64,000 bases of DNA from Chinchilla lanigera (taxonomy: Eukaryota; Chordata; Mammalia; Rodentia; Chinchillidae). The notes under the pieces are model-generated. The model did not search any database. It was not told the origin of the DNA and was given only the letters and a program-made list of their open reading frames with translations. This document shows positions 44,581-56,392 of this stretch, piece by piece (position 1 is the first letter of the stretch; every line of letters starts with the position of its first letter). Position numbers and translations under genes: made by a program. The stretch covers positions 5,163,497 to 5,227,496 of the forward strand of contig NW_004955470.1 in NCBI RefSeq assembly GCF_000276665.1, given 5' to 3'.

Positions 44581-45490
44581 AGGAGAGGTCCTGAAACAAG
44601 TCCCCTGGGACACCAAGGGGCAACTTTCACTGGCTAGAACAGCGCGCAGGACTCAGGAAAACACTTTACCTGCAGTATATGAACCAGTTTATTGTAAAAG
44701 ATAAAATTCAAGAAGTGCCAGGTGAAAGAAGTGCACAGGGTAGGGTATGGGGTGGAAGTTTGGGGGGCTTCTCTGCCCTGTGCAGATGTGCCATCCTACT
44801 AGTACCTCGGTGTGCTCCCCATGCGGAAGCTCTCCCAGGCCTTGTGTTGAGGGGATTTACGATGGTTCCGTTACACAGCCGTGATAGATTATATCACCGG
44901 CCGCTGGTGACCAGCTCCATCTCCAGCTCTTCCCCCTCAAGGACTAGCGTGAAAGTCGTAACCCAACTCTGCATCATGTGGCTGCTTCCTCGGGCTACCA
45001 GTCCCCATCCTGAGGTCTTCTGGTCCCTTTTCCCTGCCTCCATAAACTCAGGGATGCTAAAAGGGTCTTGCTATGAAAGCCAAAAAGCATCCCCCTCACC
45101 CCATCAGTCAGGAAACGCCAAGGGGTGTAGAGCCTCCTTACTGTCACATCATGCAGCTGTCCCGGGGGAGCAGGTCTGAGCCGGGAGGGAGCCGTCTGGG
45201 TCTGCAGATGCTGCTGGACTCCTGGCGATGAGGGAGCAGATGACGCCCAGCACAGAGGGAAGCCTGCGGCAGAGACAGAGCTGGGAGCTGCTAGCGTAGG
45301 AGAGGTAGCAACGTCACGCAGAGGAAGACAGAAGCTTTTTAATAACATTTGTGGATTTCAGAGTAAATTTTAAACTCCTGAACGTTCTTTCGCACGATGC
45401 CCTCATCCCAGTCGCTGTTTCTCATGGCTGGGTCCCAAGTCAGTGCCGAGCTTTCACCTTCTCTGAGTCCTGATGGCGGATGCTGCCCTT
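44581..45490. other. Intergenic with an unassigned 166-codon frame
   Basis: Plus-strand 44679-45179 is open for 166 codons but shows no recognisable domain, and is overlapped by a 117-codon minus frame. I treat it as chance. Confidence 0.4.
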
Positions 45491-45494
45491 AGGC

Positions 45495-45822
45495 TGCTTT
45501 AGCTAAATACCATGGCCAGGGCAGCTGACAAACAGCCGAGATTCACTCCACCCCAGTGCTAGGAGCCGAAGTCCAAGACCAAGGCATTAGCAGATTCAGT
45601 CTCGGCCAAGGGCCTGCTGTCTGCTTTAGTGATGGCGCCATCGAATGGTAGCAGGAGAGAGCTCTCTGGGGTCTCTGTGATAAGGGCACGGTGCCCTCCC
45701 GTCCATGAGGGCACCACCTCCACGGCCTCATCGCTTCCACAGACTTCACTTAATTCCAGCACACTGAGCCTTGGGTGTCACCATCCCAAGATGGGGGGGG
45801 CACCAGTGTTTAGACCATGACA
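45495..45822 (-). mobile_element. MLT1-type LTR, minus strand
   Basis: Antisense MLT1 order: GAGCCGAAGTCCAAGACCAA, GCAGATTCAGTCTCGGCC, AGAGAGCTCTCTGGGGTCTC, GATAAGGGCAC and the end TTTAGACCATGACA. No duplication detected. Confidence 0.85.
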
Positions 45823-46798
45823 GCGCCTCTCCTGCCTGCTCCTTGGGGTCCTCTGCTCATCTCTGCTGCAGCTATTACACTGTCTTTGCCCAGGGGGCCC
45901 ACGGTGTCTCTGCCATGAGACTTGCCCGACTCCTCTGCCCTGGGAGCTGAGGACAGGGACGTCCTTGTCCTGTTCTGCTGTATGTCCCCACTGCACACCC
46001 ACTGCCTGGCTCGCGGTGGCCATTCAGTAATTATGTGCCAGAAGGGCTTCGGAGACGAGCTTGCTGAGGCCCAGAGAGTGTGGATCTGACCACTGTGGGT
46101 GTTGGAAGTGTCTGGTCACCAAGTCCTGGCCAGGGATGCGGGGCACTGCGTACTCCGGGAGGACTCTCAGAGGGCGCCAGGGAGCTGGGCCCTTTCTCCC
46201 TTCAGTGTCACCCTCACTTTTCCCAGCCATATTTCAAACAGGTCTCAAAACCTGGCCACTGCGCGAAGCTTTCCCCAGACCCACCGTGGCCAACACCTAG
46301 CTGCCACACCTGCTTTGGTGCTACCTCTGTATTGTGCGCTCGTTTATGGCTTGGCTGTGCACAGCCGAGCACTGATCTGCCTCTGCCTGAGGCACCGGGG
46401 CTCCTGTCTGGCAGGACTTTGGGATTTAGGGCTGGCGCACGGCTGCCCAGAGAAACTCCAGATCCCTCCAGGGAGTTAACACAGGTGACAGGAAAGAACA
46501 TTCATTGCCAAATTATACTCCGGGACCGTCCTAGGTGCCAAGGACAGCAGAACACGCCAGCCTGCTGGCACCAGGTATTAGTTATTCAAATCAAGCAGGA
46601 AATAGCTGCACTGGTTCTTTGCTAAGCTGCATTCCTTGTCCAACATCCAGATGCCTGTAGGGCACCCGGAGAGAAGAATGGCCGGAGGCTGAGCGCTCCA
46701 GGTACCTGGTCTGTTCTATTCCTCCGCCCGAAACCCTGCGGGACAATTATAGACTGTCTTCTCCCGGGTGGGCTCTGTGCCCTACCCCCGGGGTCATG
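45823..46798. other. Intergenic with an unassigned 181-codon frame
   Basis: The frame 46080-46625 is the longest gap-free ORF of the window apart from 300-codon N-spanning artefacts. It overlaps a second plus frame and a minus frame, and has no recognisable motif. Confidence 0.4.
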
Positions 46799-46799
46799 G

Positions 46800-47012
46800 G
46801 GTTTTGGTTTAGTTTAGTTTTTCACGGTACTAGGAACTGAACTCAGGTCCTTTGCACTGAGCTACATCTCCAGCCCTTTCGTTATTTTTTATTTTGAGAT
46901 AGGGTCTCACTACACTACTAAGTTGCCCAGGCTGGGCTCAAACCTGCTGTCCTCATCCCTCAGCCTCCCAGAGTGTTGGGATTACAGGTGTCCACCACCA
47001 CGCCCCGCTGTG
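46800..47012 (-). repeat. B1-dID SINE
   Basis: Antisense ID-like unit (GGTACTAGGAACTGAACTCA, GCACTGAGCTACATCTCC) followed by antisense B1 (TTTGAGATAGGGTCTCACTA ... CCACCACCACGCCCCG), i.e. B1 then ID on the minus strand. Confidence 0.92.
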
Positions 47013-47600
47013 TTTTGGTTCTGGTGAAGGTAGAACTCTAAAAGCTTATCCTGAGAAGGCCCACGACCACTGTGTGTTATAAACTTGGGAGAGCTCAGAG
47101 GATCTGAAATATAATCCTGGAGAAAAACAGTTAATGGGATGTGGGTCACATATGTGTGCATGTATGTGTGTGTGAGCACGCACGTGTAAGTTTGTGTATT
47201 GGTAGGGGGTGGGGAATCTTCTCACCAAAGTCCTCTCCTAAGCCGGAGTCCACCCTGGAACAGGCACGCATGAGTTCTAGCCTTTCTCAGAGCTGGCTGA
47301 GAACCGCAGAGGTGATCCCCATCAAATGAAACACATGACCTGGTTCTGGTTCCTGTTTCAGGGTGGAAGTCATCGTGACATCACCTCTGGAACATTCTCC
47401 TGCCCCCACAGCCTCTCTAGTCTGAACAGGAGGTGCCTTCACATTTCCTTGCTGGCCACGACACACCACCCTACTGCCGCAGTGGGGGAAATTACAGCTG
47501 ATACGTTCTCAGCCTGGACCTCGTGGTGTTGTTCCAGAAGAAAGTGGTGAGGACAGACAAGACAGTCATTGTGCTTGCAGTACAACATCACACATCACCA
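47013..47600. other. Intergenic, nothing recognised
   Basis: A short GT-rich patch lies at about 47152-47200. No gene or repeat family was recognised. Confidence 0.5.
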
Positions 47601-47605
47601 TTAGG

Positions 47606-47640
47606 CAGTGTATTAGTCTGGGTTCTCTGGAGGAAAAAAA
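47606..47640 (-). repeat. Short MLT/MaLR LTR-like end
   Basis: GTGTATTAGTCTGGGTTCTC is a typical antisense LTR end. Only about 35 bases remain before a CA-rich tract (47653-47695). Confidence 0.4.
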
Positions 47641-47652
47641 CAACAGGAGATA

Positions 47653-47695
47653 CAAACACACATACACACATGTGCACACGCGCACACACACATAC
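47653..47695 (+). repeat. CA-rich microsatellite
   Basis: Imperfect (CA)n with CATA and CGCG interruptions. Confidence 0.9.
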
Positions 47696-47705
47696 GCCCT
47701 GTTCT

Positions 47706-48150
47706 ACTTATGACAGCATTATGTCCTGATAAAACTACTAGTTGCAAAGATCAGGTCAAAATTGCATTTAATACATCCAACCTGCACAATTCACAGCTTA
47801 GCCTGGCCTGCCTTAAACGTCCCCAGAACACACTCGTCAGTCTACAGAAAGGCAAACCCAGGCACCACAAAGCCTGTCTCATAACTGAACACCGCATGTA
47901 GTTTATTGAAGTCTGTGTTAAAGGTGAGAGACAGGATGGTTACCTGGAGCTCACCACGAAGGCACACAATGAAAACACACTGGGCCGGAAAAAGTCATCA
48001 ATATCTGACTGGAGGCTGGTCAGCATCGTGAGAATGGCCAGCCTGGGAAAAGATCAAAATTAAAACTTTGAAGTATAGTTTCTACTGAATAGAATTGCTT
48101 TTGCATCATGGTGAAATTGAAAAATTGTAAGTCAGATCATCACAAGCCAG
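47706..48150 (+). mobile_element. Tigger-like non-autonomous DNA transposon (tentative)
   Basis: The left end TACTTATGACAGCATTATG and the right end GAAAAATTGTAAGTCAGATC are partial inverted repeats. Between them lie CATTTAATACATCCAACC, CTTAGCCTGGCCTGCCTTAA and TTTCTACTGAATAG, the order of a common TcMar-Tigger-type element as I recall it. The family name is not certain. Confidence 0.6.
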
Positions 48151-48227
48151 GGACTGGGGGAGGGGGATGAAGAGGGAGAGGAGGGAAAGGAGAAAGAAGG
48201 GAGAAAAGGCAGGCAGGCGGAAGGGCG
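48150..48227 (+). repeat. Purine-rich tract
   Basis: GGGGGAGGGGGATGAAGAGG and later GGAAAGGAGAAAGAAGG; low complexity, about 75 bases. Confidence 0.8.
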
Positions 48228-48229
48228 AC

Positions 48230-48589
48230 TATAAAATATTGGTTCACACCGTTAAGCGGGCTGAGAGGTCTCACAATCTGCCATCCACAAGCTGGAGACT
48301 CGGGAAAGCCAGCATGCAATTCAAGACCCGGGACCCAGGAGCACACTGGGCAGGAGAAAGTCCATGTCCCTCAGGCAGAGAGGGGCATCCTCCCTTCTCC
48401 ACATCTGGGCTTTCTTTGGGTCCTCAACAGACAGCTAATGCCCACCTATGCAGGTAAGAGTGATCTTAGCCCTGTTTACCAATCCAAATGTTCATCTCTT
48501 CCAGAAACACCCTCCCAGACTCACCTAGAAATAATGTTTAATCAGCTACATGGGCATCCCCTGGGCCAGTCACGTTGGCTTTATCCCCT
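48230..48589. other. Intergenic between repeats, nothing recognised
   Basis: Unassigned sequence; a short plus-strand frame ends here without recognisable product. Confidence 0.45.
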
Positions 48590-48666
48590 TGTTGTTGTTT
48601 GTATAGATGTCCCCTCAAAAGCCTCATGAACTCATAGGTGGGACTTTGGGAATACTGACCTGACAG

Positions 48667-49022
48667 TGTCAGGCCTGACCCGAGGGAGACCTTCACACTG
48701 CCCACGACAAACACCAGGTATTTAGGCTGCCCTCAGCAAACAAGAATTAAGGGCCATAAAGAAACTTAGGACTGGACCTGCAGTCTTCCTGACGCCAGCT
48801 CCATGTATGTATCTGCACTGACTGTCCTTGCAGCTTTGACCTCAAACATTCCATCCAGATTCTCTGAGCCTGGGACCCCAACCACAAACCCTATATATAC
48901 TTAGCCTCCCCTCCAGATAGCTGCTGCTACCACTCCGACTTCAGCCTGCCTGTATGTAGGTGGAATGAAATCTAGTCTTTCCTAGTCTTGTCTCCGGGGG
49001 TTTTCTCACGTGCCGTTATTTA
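48667..49022 (+). mobile_element. Solo ERV LTR inserted in the MaLR LTR
   Basis: Starts TGTCAGGCCTGACC, has a TATA box CTATATATAC (about 48891), and ends near GCCGTTATTTA. ACAG occurs at 48663-48666 and 49023-49026, a possible 4-bp duplication typical of ERV1. If ACAG is the duplication, the 3' end lacks the usual CA; ending at 49025 would restore CA but lose the match. No internal viral sequence. Confidence 0.65.
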
Positions 49023-49245
49023 ACAGCTGGATCATGGGGGCGTGACTGTCATGGGTGGATTAGTCCACAGGTGAGTTTAGAGCTAAACGTGATGCTGGGA
49101 GGTGAATCCTAGCCGGAGGAGGTGGGTCACTGGGGGCGTGGGTATATCTCCTCTCCTCTTCCCGGACCTCTGCTTCCTGTCATGGGCAGGAATTGCCATG
49201 CGCAACTCTCCTCTGCCCTGCCACCCTGCTTTGGAGGCAGCCAAT

Positions 49246-49413
49246 TGTCTTAGTTGCTTTCTTGTTGCTGGGAAAAAATACTCAACACCCGTGAGTTAAA
49301 GGAGAGATTTATCTTGGCTCACAGTTGGTAGAGGTTTCAGTCGATGGTCAGTTGGCTGGCTCTAAAACAGGGTGGCATGACCGTCAGGTGGTAGCAAACC
49401 ATCAAGGGAGGAG

Positions 49414-49455
<42 letters not shown>

Positions 49456-49666
49456 TCTTCCAAGCCACGCTCACAGTGACACAGTGACTCACCTCTTTCT
49501 TCCAGGTTTCACCTGTCAACATCACACCCAGCTATAAACCCATCAATGGGCTCATCCGGTATCACCTATGATCCAGCATCACATGCCTGGGATCCAGCCA
49601 CTTCCTGCAAGCCCCACCGATATGCGCAAGAGGCTTTGGGGGAACATCCACATATAAGCCATAACA
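49246..49666 (-). mobile_element. MaLR LTR inserted in antisense into the MaLR LTR
   Basis: Begins TGTCTTAGTTGCTTTCTTGT and ends AAGCCATAACA, so read on the minus strand it is a normal TG...CA LTR of about 420 bases. CCAAT (49241-49245) and CCAAC (49667-49671) are a 5-bp duplication with one change. It contains a (GT)n tract. Confidence 0.9.
49416..49453 (+). repeat. (GT)n microsatellite
   Basis: About 19 GT units inside the minus-strand MaLR LTR. Confidence 0.97.
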
Positions 49667-49779
49667 CCAACTGTGGACTGAAGCCTCTAAACCAGGAGCC
49701 AAAAGAAACCTTTCCTCCTTTATACTGTGGGTGTCAGGTACTGTTTTCAGCAATAAGAAAGTAACCAAGACACCCCTCG

Positions 49780-50950
49780 GAGTAGCTGAAAGCAAGATTA
49801 GCCAGCATGTGGAAAGATTTTACACTGTCACAGAATGAACTAGTGAACAGCTCCACTTTCTGACATTCTGAAAATAGAGATCCCAGCCTGGCTGGGCCCT
49901 GTGTCAGCGCTAGCAGCGGTTTTCGTCCTGAGGTCCAAAGTCCAAATCTACTGTAACAAGGCAAGCTGAGCAAGTATGATTTGGATGATGTGTAAGCGGC
50001 ACCTTAAAGAAAATAAAGCAGGACATGTGTTCTGTATCTTTCCTATTTTAGTAACACTCTTGGCAACATGTTTATGACTTTTGTAAAAAAGGACACAAGT
50101 AGGTATTGTGGAAAACACATTTGTACACCTTCGAAGACCCTAATAATCCTAGCAGTTATCAAAGGTCCCAAAAGGCCTCTGTCCTAAATCATGTGGCTTC
50201 AGAAATGCAGTAATAAATCTGTGGTTGAATCTTTCTGGGGGAAATGGGAACTACAAATCAATTGGCTTCAGACAATTCATTTATTTAATTTATCCTTTGG
50301 ATTTATAAAGAGATCCAATTAATTTAAAAATGCAAAAATTGGCACTTGCTGTGCCAGACGGGTTTTCGTCGAGAATATTCTGTTCCTGGAACCAGTGACT
50401 CACATCTCTTATTTCTGGACACCAGCCCCTTGAACTAAGGGATCTCTGTCTCTCAAGGTCAAGGGATTACGCTACAGCACTTTGGAGGGAATTCATCACC
50501 TGCATGCAGCTGCTAAAACACTGTTCCCCGAGGGAGGGCCCCTCAGGCTGGCAGGCCTGGCTTGGAATACACGCATTGGTCACCAAAAGACTGACCTTAA
50601 GGAGAGTTTCCAGGGCCTCTGCTGGGGACATCATGCGCTGGACCACCCAAGCTAGCCTGGGCTGGTGCTCAGAACTCCTACAACAGTGGTTCTACTCATT
50701 CCTTCCTTAGTACAGCTTGGGCTGTGGGCATTGCTCTCGGCTTTCCAGGCTGTCGAAAGGGTCAATGAAATCAATGCATAGGGAGGAAGGAGAAGACACA
50801 TCTGCCTAATGGATTCATCATGTTTTTTCAAATACCCCAAGGTAAAGAGAATTGTGTCTAGTGATTTGCTCTTTGAGGGAGAGGGGACATTTAGCTAAGA
50901 TCTTGTCTGGAAGACCTTTATAAACTAGTAAATCTCTTTTTCATTTTGTT
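49780..50950. other. Intergenic, nothing recognised
   Basis: AT-rich sequence with short frames only. Confidence 0.5.
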
Positions 50951-50954
50951 ATTT

Positions 50955-51050
50955 AAAAAAAAAAATATTTGTAGTGCTGATTTTCAAACTCAAGGCTTTG
51001 AGTATGCTAGGCACACACTCTAATGCTGCTCCATACTACCAGATCCAAAT
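50955..51050 (-). repeat. ID-like unit (diverged)
   Basis: Antisense ID-like order: GTAGTGCTGATTTTCAAACTC, GTATGCTAGGCACACAC and CTCCATACTACCAG, next to an A-rich/T-rich stretch. Confidence 0.5.
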
Positions 51051-51074
51051 CTTTTTTTTTTTTTTTAAAGTACT

Positions 51075-52640
51075 ATTCCTTATTTTCAACCAATGGAAAA
51101 CTATAAGCACTGTCTTCTGTGAAGCTGTCCAAGATCAGCCACAGTGTGTATTTATACGAATTTCTGGATGAAGTTTTTGCCAAAGGTAAAACTACCTGGT
51201 GTATTTCACCCAGTAGGCAAATATACTCTGCAGCTTCAGGCAGACTGAAGAGCTGATGATCTGGACTGTGAGCCGATGGCTTAAAAAACAAAGCAGGCTA
51301 AGGTAGAGGGCTGACACACACCTACCTTGCCTCATTGCCACTGCCGGGAATGCTGCAGAATGGGCTGTAAAATGGAATGACTCTAGAGAGCTGAGGCCAA
51401 AGAGGAAACCAGTCACAGGTCGGATCCTGATGCACACTGGGAGCAGGGAAGTGGGTACAGTGGATATGGTGATGATGCGGAGTTCCTCCAGCAAAGTCAG
51501 CTAACGCTTTCAAGATGCAAAGGAGAAAACTGCCCTGAGACATAACCTGTGTCTTGGGCCCCTAAGGGAAGAGGGACTAAGGGTAGACTATAGCTCCAGT
51601 GGGCAGTCACCCCATAGTGCCAACTCCGATTATTACCAAACAGGATGGCTACTCTATAAAGACATGGCGGGTGTGGGTGGCTTAGGGCTAGGCTCCCAAG
51701 TGGGTGTTAGGGTCCCATCCCTGGGAAGCATCTTCTTTATTTGGACTTTGAGGGAGGTGGGAGGGAGTAGCTGTTTCCAGCCTCCTAAAACTGAGCTATC
51801 TGGTTGACCTTCCTGATCCATGGCCTTGGCCTTACCACTCCAGAGGAGGAGTCTGGGGTGAGGAGGGCTGCACAAACCCTGAGGTGCCTAAAACACCCGC
51901 TCCAGATGGGTCAGACTGGTTTTCATCCATAACACAGGCAACCAAGACAGCCTTGAGGAAAGTTAACAGCTTCCGGAAGAACAAGACAAGCAACCCTAGG
52001 ACGCCTCCCAGGGAAGGGAGAGAACTGAAGAAGCGGAAGTCTCAGAGTGCTGCGTGGGGGCCTTGCTTCAGCGGAAGAACAGGTTGGCCTAAGAAAGGCA
52101 GCAGAGAACAGGAGCTGTTGCAGAGCATTGATAGGATAGGACTGAAAGCTGAAATGCAACATGGTCTTAGGTGTCTGCTGGGGCAGCAGAAAGACCTGCA
52201 TGGCTTTAACACTCAGAGATCCTCTCAATTTAGTACCAGTGGATTATATTTATGTGTCCAACTGTACTACATAGTTCCGCAATGACTAGCATTTATACAA
52301 TTACAATATTGCAAATGCTGTTTTTTTGGTTTGTAACTTTTAGAATCAACTTAGGGCAGAACGCCAAAGACGTGATTAATTTACAAAGCAGAATGCAAAC
52401 ATTATGGCACGGGTATTGCGGGAATAACAGTGGAGCAGAGAGTAGTCAGGCAGGGTCGGGGAGGAAAGCGGCTGCTGAAGGGGTAACAAGATCCTCACCC
52501 CACATCATCTGTCAAGGGAGAAGGAAACAGCCACCCTAGAAAAGTAAGCAAAGAAGCAGAAAAACTATGGGTCGGGTAAGTCAGGCGACATTCTCTTGTT
52601 TCATGAAGGATACCCAGTAGATGCTACGTAAAGTTAATAA
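51075..52640. other. Intergenic with an unassigned 133-codon frame
   Basis: The plus frame 51884-52285 has a basic middle (about residues 25-70) but no recognisable family, and is overlapped by a 101-codon minus frame. No splice or poly(A) context supports it. Confidence 0.4.
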
Positions 52641-52649
52641 TCAAGAAAT

Positions 52650-52740
52650 TAGGGTTTGAGTGCGGCTCATTGGTGGAGTACTAGCCTAGCACGCCTGAGG
52701 CTTTGAGTCCTAATCTCCAGCACTATAAGAACAGAACAAG
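52650..52740 (+). repeat. ID-like unit (diverged)
   Basis: GTGCGGCTCATTGGTGGAGT, GCCTAGCACGCCTGAGG and CTAATCTCCAGCACTA follow the ID order on the plus strand. Confidence 0.7.
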
Positions 52741-54830
52741 GAATGCAATTATAAGCATATTATCTGGAATTATGAATGTGACCTCCTGAAGAATGTAAAA
52801 AAAAGTGTGGTGACTCTGGAGGGTCGGGGGAGACCACCTCCTGGACGGAAGGGGCTTGATTTTTCACATATGATTCTGTAGCTCAGGAGTCATCAAACCC
52901 TGGCCAGCAAGTTGGCTGTTGGATTTTATAGAGTTTTACTGGAAGAGTCACATTCATCATGTTATGTATCCTGATTTTGTGTTAACAATGCAGAGTTGAG
53001 TTATTCTGACAGAGATACATGGTCCACAAGCCTGAAATATTTATGATCTGGCTCTTTTTTTAAAAAAAAAAAGTTTGTTGACCTCTGCTATAGAATAAAA
53101 TTTCTTTTTAAATTCCACATATTCTTTTGACTTAAAAAAAAAAAAACTGAAGTGGAGAAAAAGTCTAAAACATCTCCGTCTTCTGAGCTGATTTTCTGGC
53201 TACTGTAACCTTGAACTTTACATGAACAAAATCACCACTGAACTTCTTTTCATTCTTAAATTGTCCTAAAATCACAATGCGCTGGATCTGGGAATTGGAT
53301 TATCCACTATGCATGCCGTGAGAAGATGCTGAAACGTGAAGATGGTCTACCATCTGCTGAATTTTTCCCCTGAAAGAGCCTAGAATTTTAGACAGCCAAT
53401 CTTGTTCGATTCCTCATGATAATCTTGTACAGTCTTTTTAATCACAGGCAACAGGAACAAGAGTAACACAAGAAAACAGGAATCATAAACAGGAAGCTAT
53501 TGTCTAACCAGCAATTAATAAATCTTGTTGACAAATTGGATTAAAGAGGTAAAGACAGGAATATGTCTGGGACAAGAATGGAGCCCACAGGGCTGACAGC
53601 TTACCGACTGACACTTGTTGCACCCCGAAAATAACTCACTGCACCGTAATTCGAAGTGATAATGAAGATGTAAAGGTGAAGGCTTTAGTTCCGCGGCACT
53701 AACTCTACCACACATCCCTCCTTTTGTCTAATAAAGACATTTTTCCAGTGCCTGGGTTTTGATACATGCACCAGGAAAAACCTAAAATCTGACACAGGTT
53801 GTTTGTTTTTGAGGAAGGACGTTGTGTTAATTAAAATGCCAATGCAGACTTCCTCTTTGGGCTTGGGAAAATAGCCTGAAAGAGAGTTTCTCCCACCTTT
53901 AGTATTAAAAAACAAAAATAGCAGACAAGTTAAAAAACAAGCGACTGATTTTGCGTTTATCAGAGAACTAAGGTTGCAAGGTCCAACAGGACCTGAGTAC
54001 GTGCGTGTGTAGGACACTGGCTACTGCATGCTGTGTGAGTCCATCAGCAAGATTCAGTCAGATATTTCTTGCCAAAGGCTGAATGTGGGCTAATAGGACA
54101 GGATGATGGCCTCTTGTGTGGGATTTCCCCTAGGATTTGCACCAAGCACCCACACCATGATTGGGAAAGAATCCCAAGAAAGCTGTCCCACGGATGGCTG
54201 GGACAGGAGGAGCAGCCACGGCCCAAACTGGCCAGATCTACACGCCCCATCCTCCCTGCAGGACAAAGCCTTCATGCAGGGGGACACAGACTGTGGGCTG
54301 AGGTCACTGCTCAGAAGCTGCTGCAGCCAGAGAAGGAGAACAGCTAGCAAAGCTCCTCTGGGGAAGGACAGGGATGCCTGAGAAGTTGACACATCTGAGA
54401 CCCAGATTCCCAGTGCCTGCTTAGGTCTGAGGCTCAATCAGAAAATCAGGGACTGCTCCGTCTATCCCCTTCCTCTATGTAGCCAGTGAGCGGGCAGCAG
54501 AAAGAACTGTGAAATGCAGCAGGAGGGCTACAAGACAGAGTCTCTCTAGGGAGTACTGGAAAGACCCGAGGCCAAATGAAGAGCACATACCCAGAAATAT
54601 CGTCTGGAAAATTAGCCCACACCATAAACACACAGTAATTAATGGAATACAAAGCTTGTTGAAGGTGACTACACCAATGATAAACATCAAGTCAGCCCGA
54701 TTTCTGTTTATAATAGCACAATTCCTCACACTAAAGGCCTAGGAGAAAAAAAAGATTCATCTCCAAATATTAGGAAAACACCCACATTTACCTTAATATC
54801 TATTGTTCTACTTGATAGCTCCAGCTTTCA
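52741..54830. other. Intergenic, nothing recognised
   Basis: Largely AT-rich. Overlapping frames at 54044-54437 reach 115 codons on the minus strand and 92 on the plus; no product recognised. Confidence 0.5.
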
Positions 54831-54834
54831 ACTG

Positions 54835-55005
54835 CAACCAGAACATTACATTGTATGTGAAAAGGCAAGAAAAACACAGTCTAAGGAGATGAAACCATCA
54901 TTGGAACCAGACTCACATTTAACACAGACGTTGGAACTATGAGACAAGGACTTTGGTTAATACGTTGAAGGATTTAAAGGAAAAGGTACACAGCATCCAA
55001 GAGCA
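54835..55005 (+). mobile_element. L1 LINE fragment, 5' part of the ORF1 region
   Basis: AACCAGACTCACATTTAACA, ATGAGACAAGGACTTTGG and AAAGGAAAAGGTACACAGCA follow the L1 ORF1-region order. The same element resumes at about 55656. Confidence 0.75.
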
Positions 55006-55656
55006 GATGAATTCCTACTATCTTGTCTAGCGAAACTCTGTATTATCTCTAATGTTTTATCTAATAATTATTTTTCTTATTCTCTTTAATGGTTTGAACA
55101 ATCTTCTACTCCTACATCTGGTAATCTGAGGAATGGAGCTGAAGATAACAATATGTAATATAACAACTACTGTTAATTTGCATTATTTTGTCTTGAAACC
55201 ATGTATCACTTTAAATGTTTATGCTTTGGTTTGTTTATGTTTGTGATGCTGGTATGCTGCTATTGTTCTTTTTTTTCTCGTTTACTGCTCTCTAAAATAA
55301 AATTTTAAAAAATTAATTAAAATAATTAAAAATGTCAAAATCCTGTTGTCTAAATTTAGCATATGGAAAAAGAAATCTGGATTTATACCCTCTTTAAAAC
55401 CATTTTTAGCTGGGCATGGTGGTGCACACCTGTAATCCCAGCACTCAGGAGGCTGAGGCAGGAGGATCTTTGTGAGTTCGAGACCAGCCTAGGCTACACA
55501 GTGAACTCAAGGCCAGCCTGAACTGCGTATTGAGACCCTGTCTCAAAAAAGACAAGACAAAACAAAACAAAATAAAACCATTTTTATCAGTTTCCTTTGG
55601 TTTTAATGCTTTCTTAAATAAAACATTGCATGATTTCCAAGTTAAAAAAAAAAAAA
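55006..55656 (+). pseudogene. Retrocopy of an unidentified mRNA 3' end inserted in L1
   Basis: This block interrupts L1 sequence and ends AATAAA (55617-55622), about 20 bases of spacer, then a run of A from 55643. That is the exact layout of a polyadenylated mRNA. A second A-rich stretch lies at about 55290-55335. It contains a later B1 (55411-55573). I do not recognise the parent transcript. Confidence 0.5.
55411..55573 (+). repeat. B1 SINE (well preserved) with target-site duplication
   Basis: Starts GCTGGGCATGGTGGTGCAC and ends in an (AAAAC)n tail. AAAACCATTTTTA lies on both sides (about 55398-55410 and 55574-55586), a 13-bp duplication. Confidence 0.96.
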
Positions 55657-56285
55657 AAGAAACGGAAACCATTAGAAAGAACCAAATGGATTGCTAGAAA
55701 CACAACACAACAAGGTAACAGAGGGAAAGTGCTTTTAACAGGCTTATGAGTATGATAAAGTTGAGTAAAGAAATCAGTGAACTTGAAGATAGGAATAGAA
55801 AATATACAAAATTAAATGCAAGGAGAAAACAATTCAAAGCACATATAGATCATTCAAGGGTTGTAGGACAATATAAGTAGCAGTCTAACATAAGCACAAT
55901 AAGAGTTCCAGAAGGAGGAGGAGAAAGTGAGCAAAAGAAGCATTTGAGAAAAAATGCCGAGAATTTTCCAAAATTAGTGATAGACACAAAATCACACACT
56001 AAAGAATACCAGGGAACAACAACAGTGTAAATTCAGAGCCAAATAAACAAATACACCTAGACATATTATATACAAATTTCTACAAATTAATGATAAAGTG
56101 AAAATACTGAAGGTAGTCAGAGAAAATAGACATATTATTTACAAAGGAACAATAATGAGAATTACAGTACAAGACACTTTGGTCAGAAACCATACAAGCA
56201 GGAAGACAGTGGATTGATATTTTTTAAATGCTAAATGAAAGAAAGGGGTAGTTATCCAAAATTCTATACCTATTTAGAATATTCC
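55656..56285 (+). mobile_element. L1 LINE fragment, ORF1 region
   Basis: Blocks in L1 ORF1 order: AATCAGTGAACTTGAAGATAG, GAGTTCCAGAAGGAGGAG, GCCGAGAATTTTCCAAAATT, CACCTAGACATATTATAT, GAAACCATACAAGCAGGAAG and CAAAATTCTATACC. Several frameshifts; no intact ORF. Confidence 0.85.
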
Positions 56286-56392
56286 ATGTGATGCCTATCA
56301 TTCCAGCTACTACAACAGGCTGGGGCAGATGGAACTTAAGTTCGTGTGAGGTCAGCTTGGACAACATAGCAAACCCTGTTTACTCAAACCCA
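56281..56392 (+). repeat. B1 SINE (diverged)
   Basis: ATCATTCCAGCTACTACAAC, GTTCGTGTGAGGTCAGC and ATAGCAAACCCTGTTTAC. It sits between two L1 fragments. Confidence 0.6.

Larger units (their letters stand above)
48590..49772 (+). mobile_element. MaLR (ORR1-like) LTR carrying two later LTR insertions
   Basis: Begins TGTTGTTGTTTGTATAG and ends GTAACCAAGACA. CCCCT lies at 48585-48589 and again at 49773-49777, a perfect 5-bp duplication around the whole composite. Without the two inserts (48667-49022 and 49246-49666) its own length is about 400 bases, normal for a MaLR LTR. Landmarks include GGATCATGGGGGCGTGAC and AAACCTTTCCTCCTTTATAC. Confidence 0.92.

Noticed and set aside
44679..45179. 166-codon plus-strand frame
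   Set aside because: No homology visible by eye and an overlapping 117-codon minus frame; no supporting signals.
46080..46625. 181-codon plus-strand frame
   Set aside because: No recognisable motif, overlapped by other frames on both strands, no splice or repeat context; likely chance.
51884..52285. Basic 133-codon protein
   Set aside because: No recognisable domain, overlapped by an opposite frame, and no exon or retrocopy signature.
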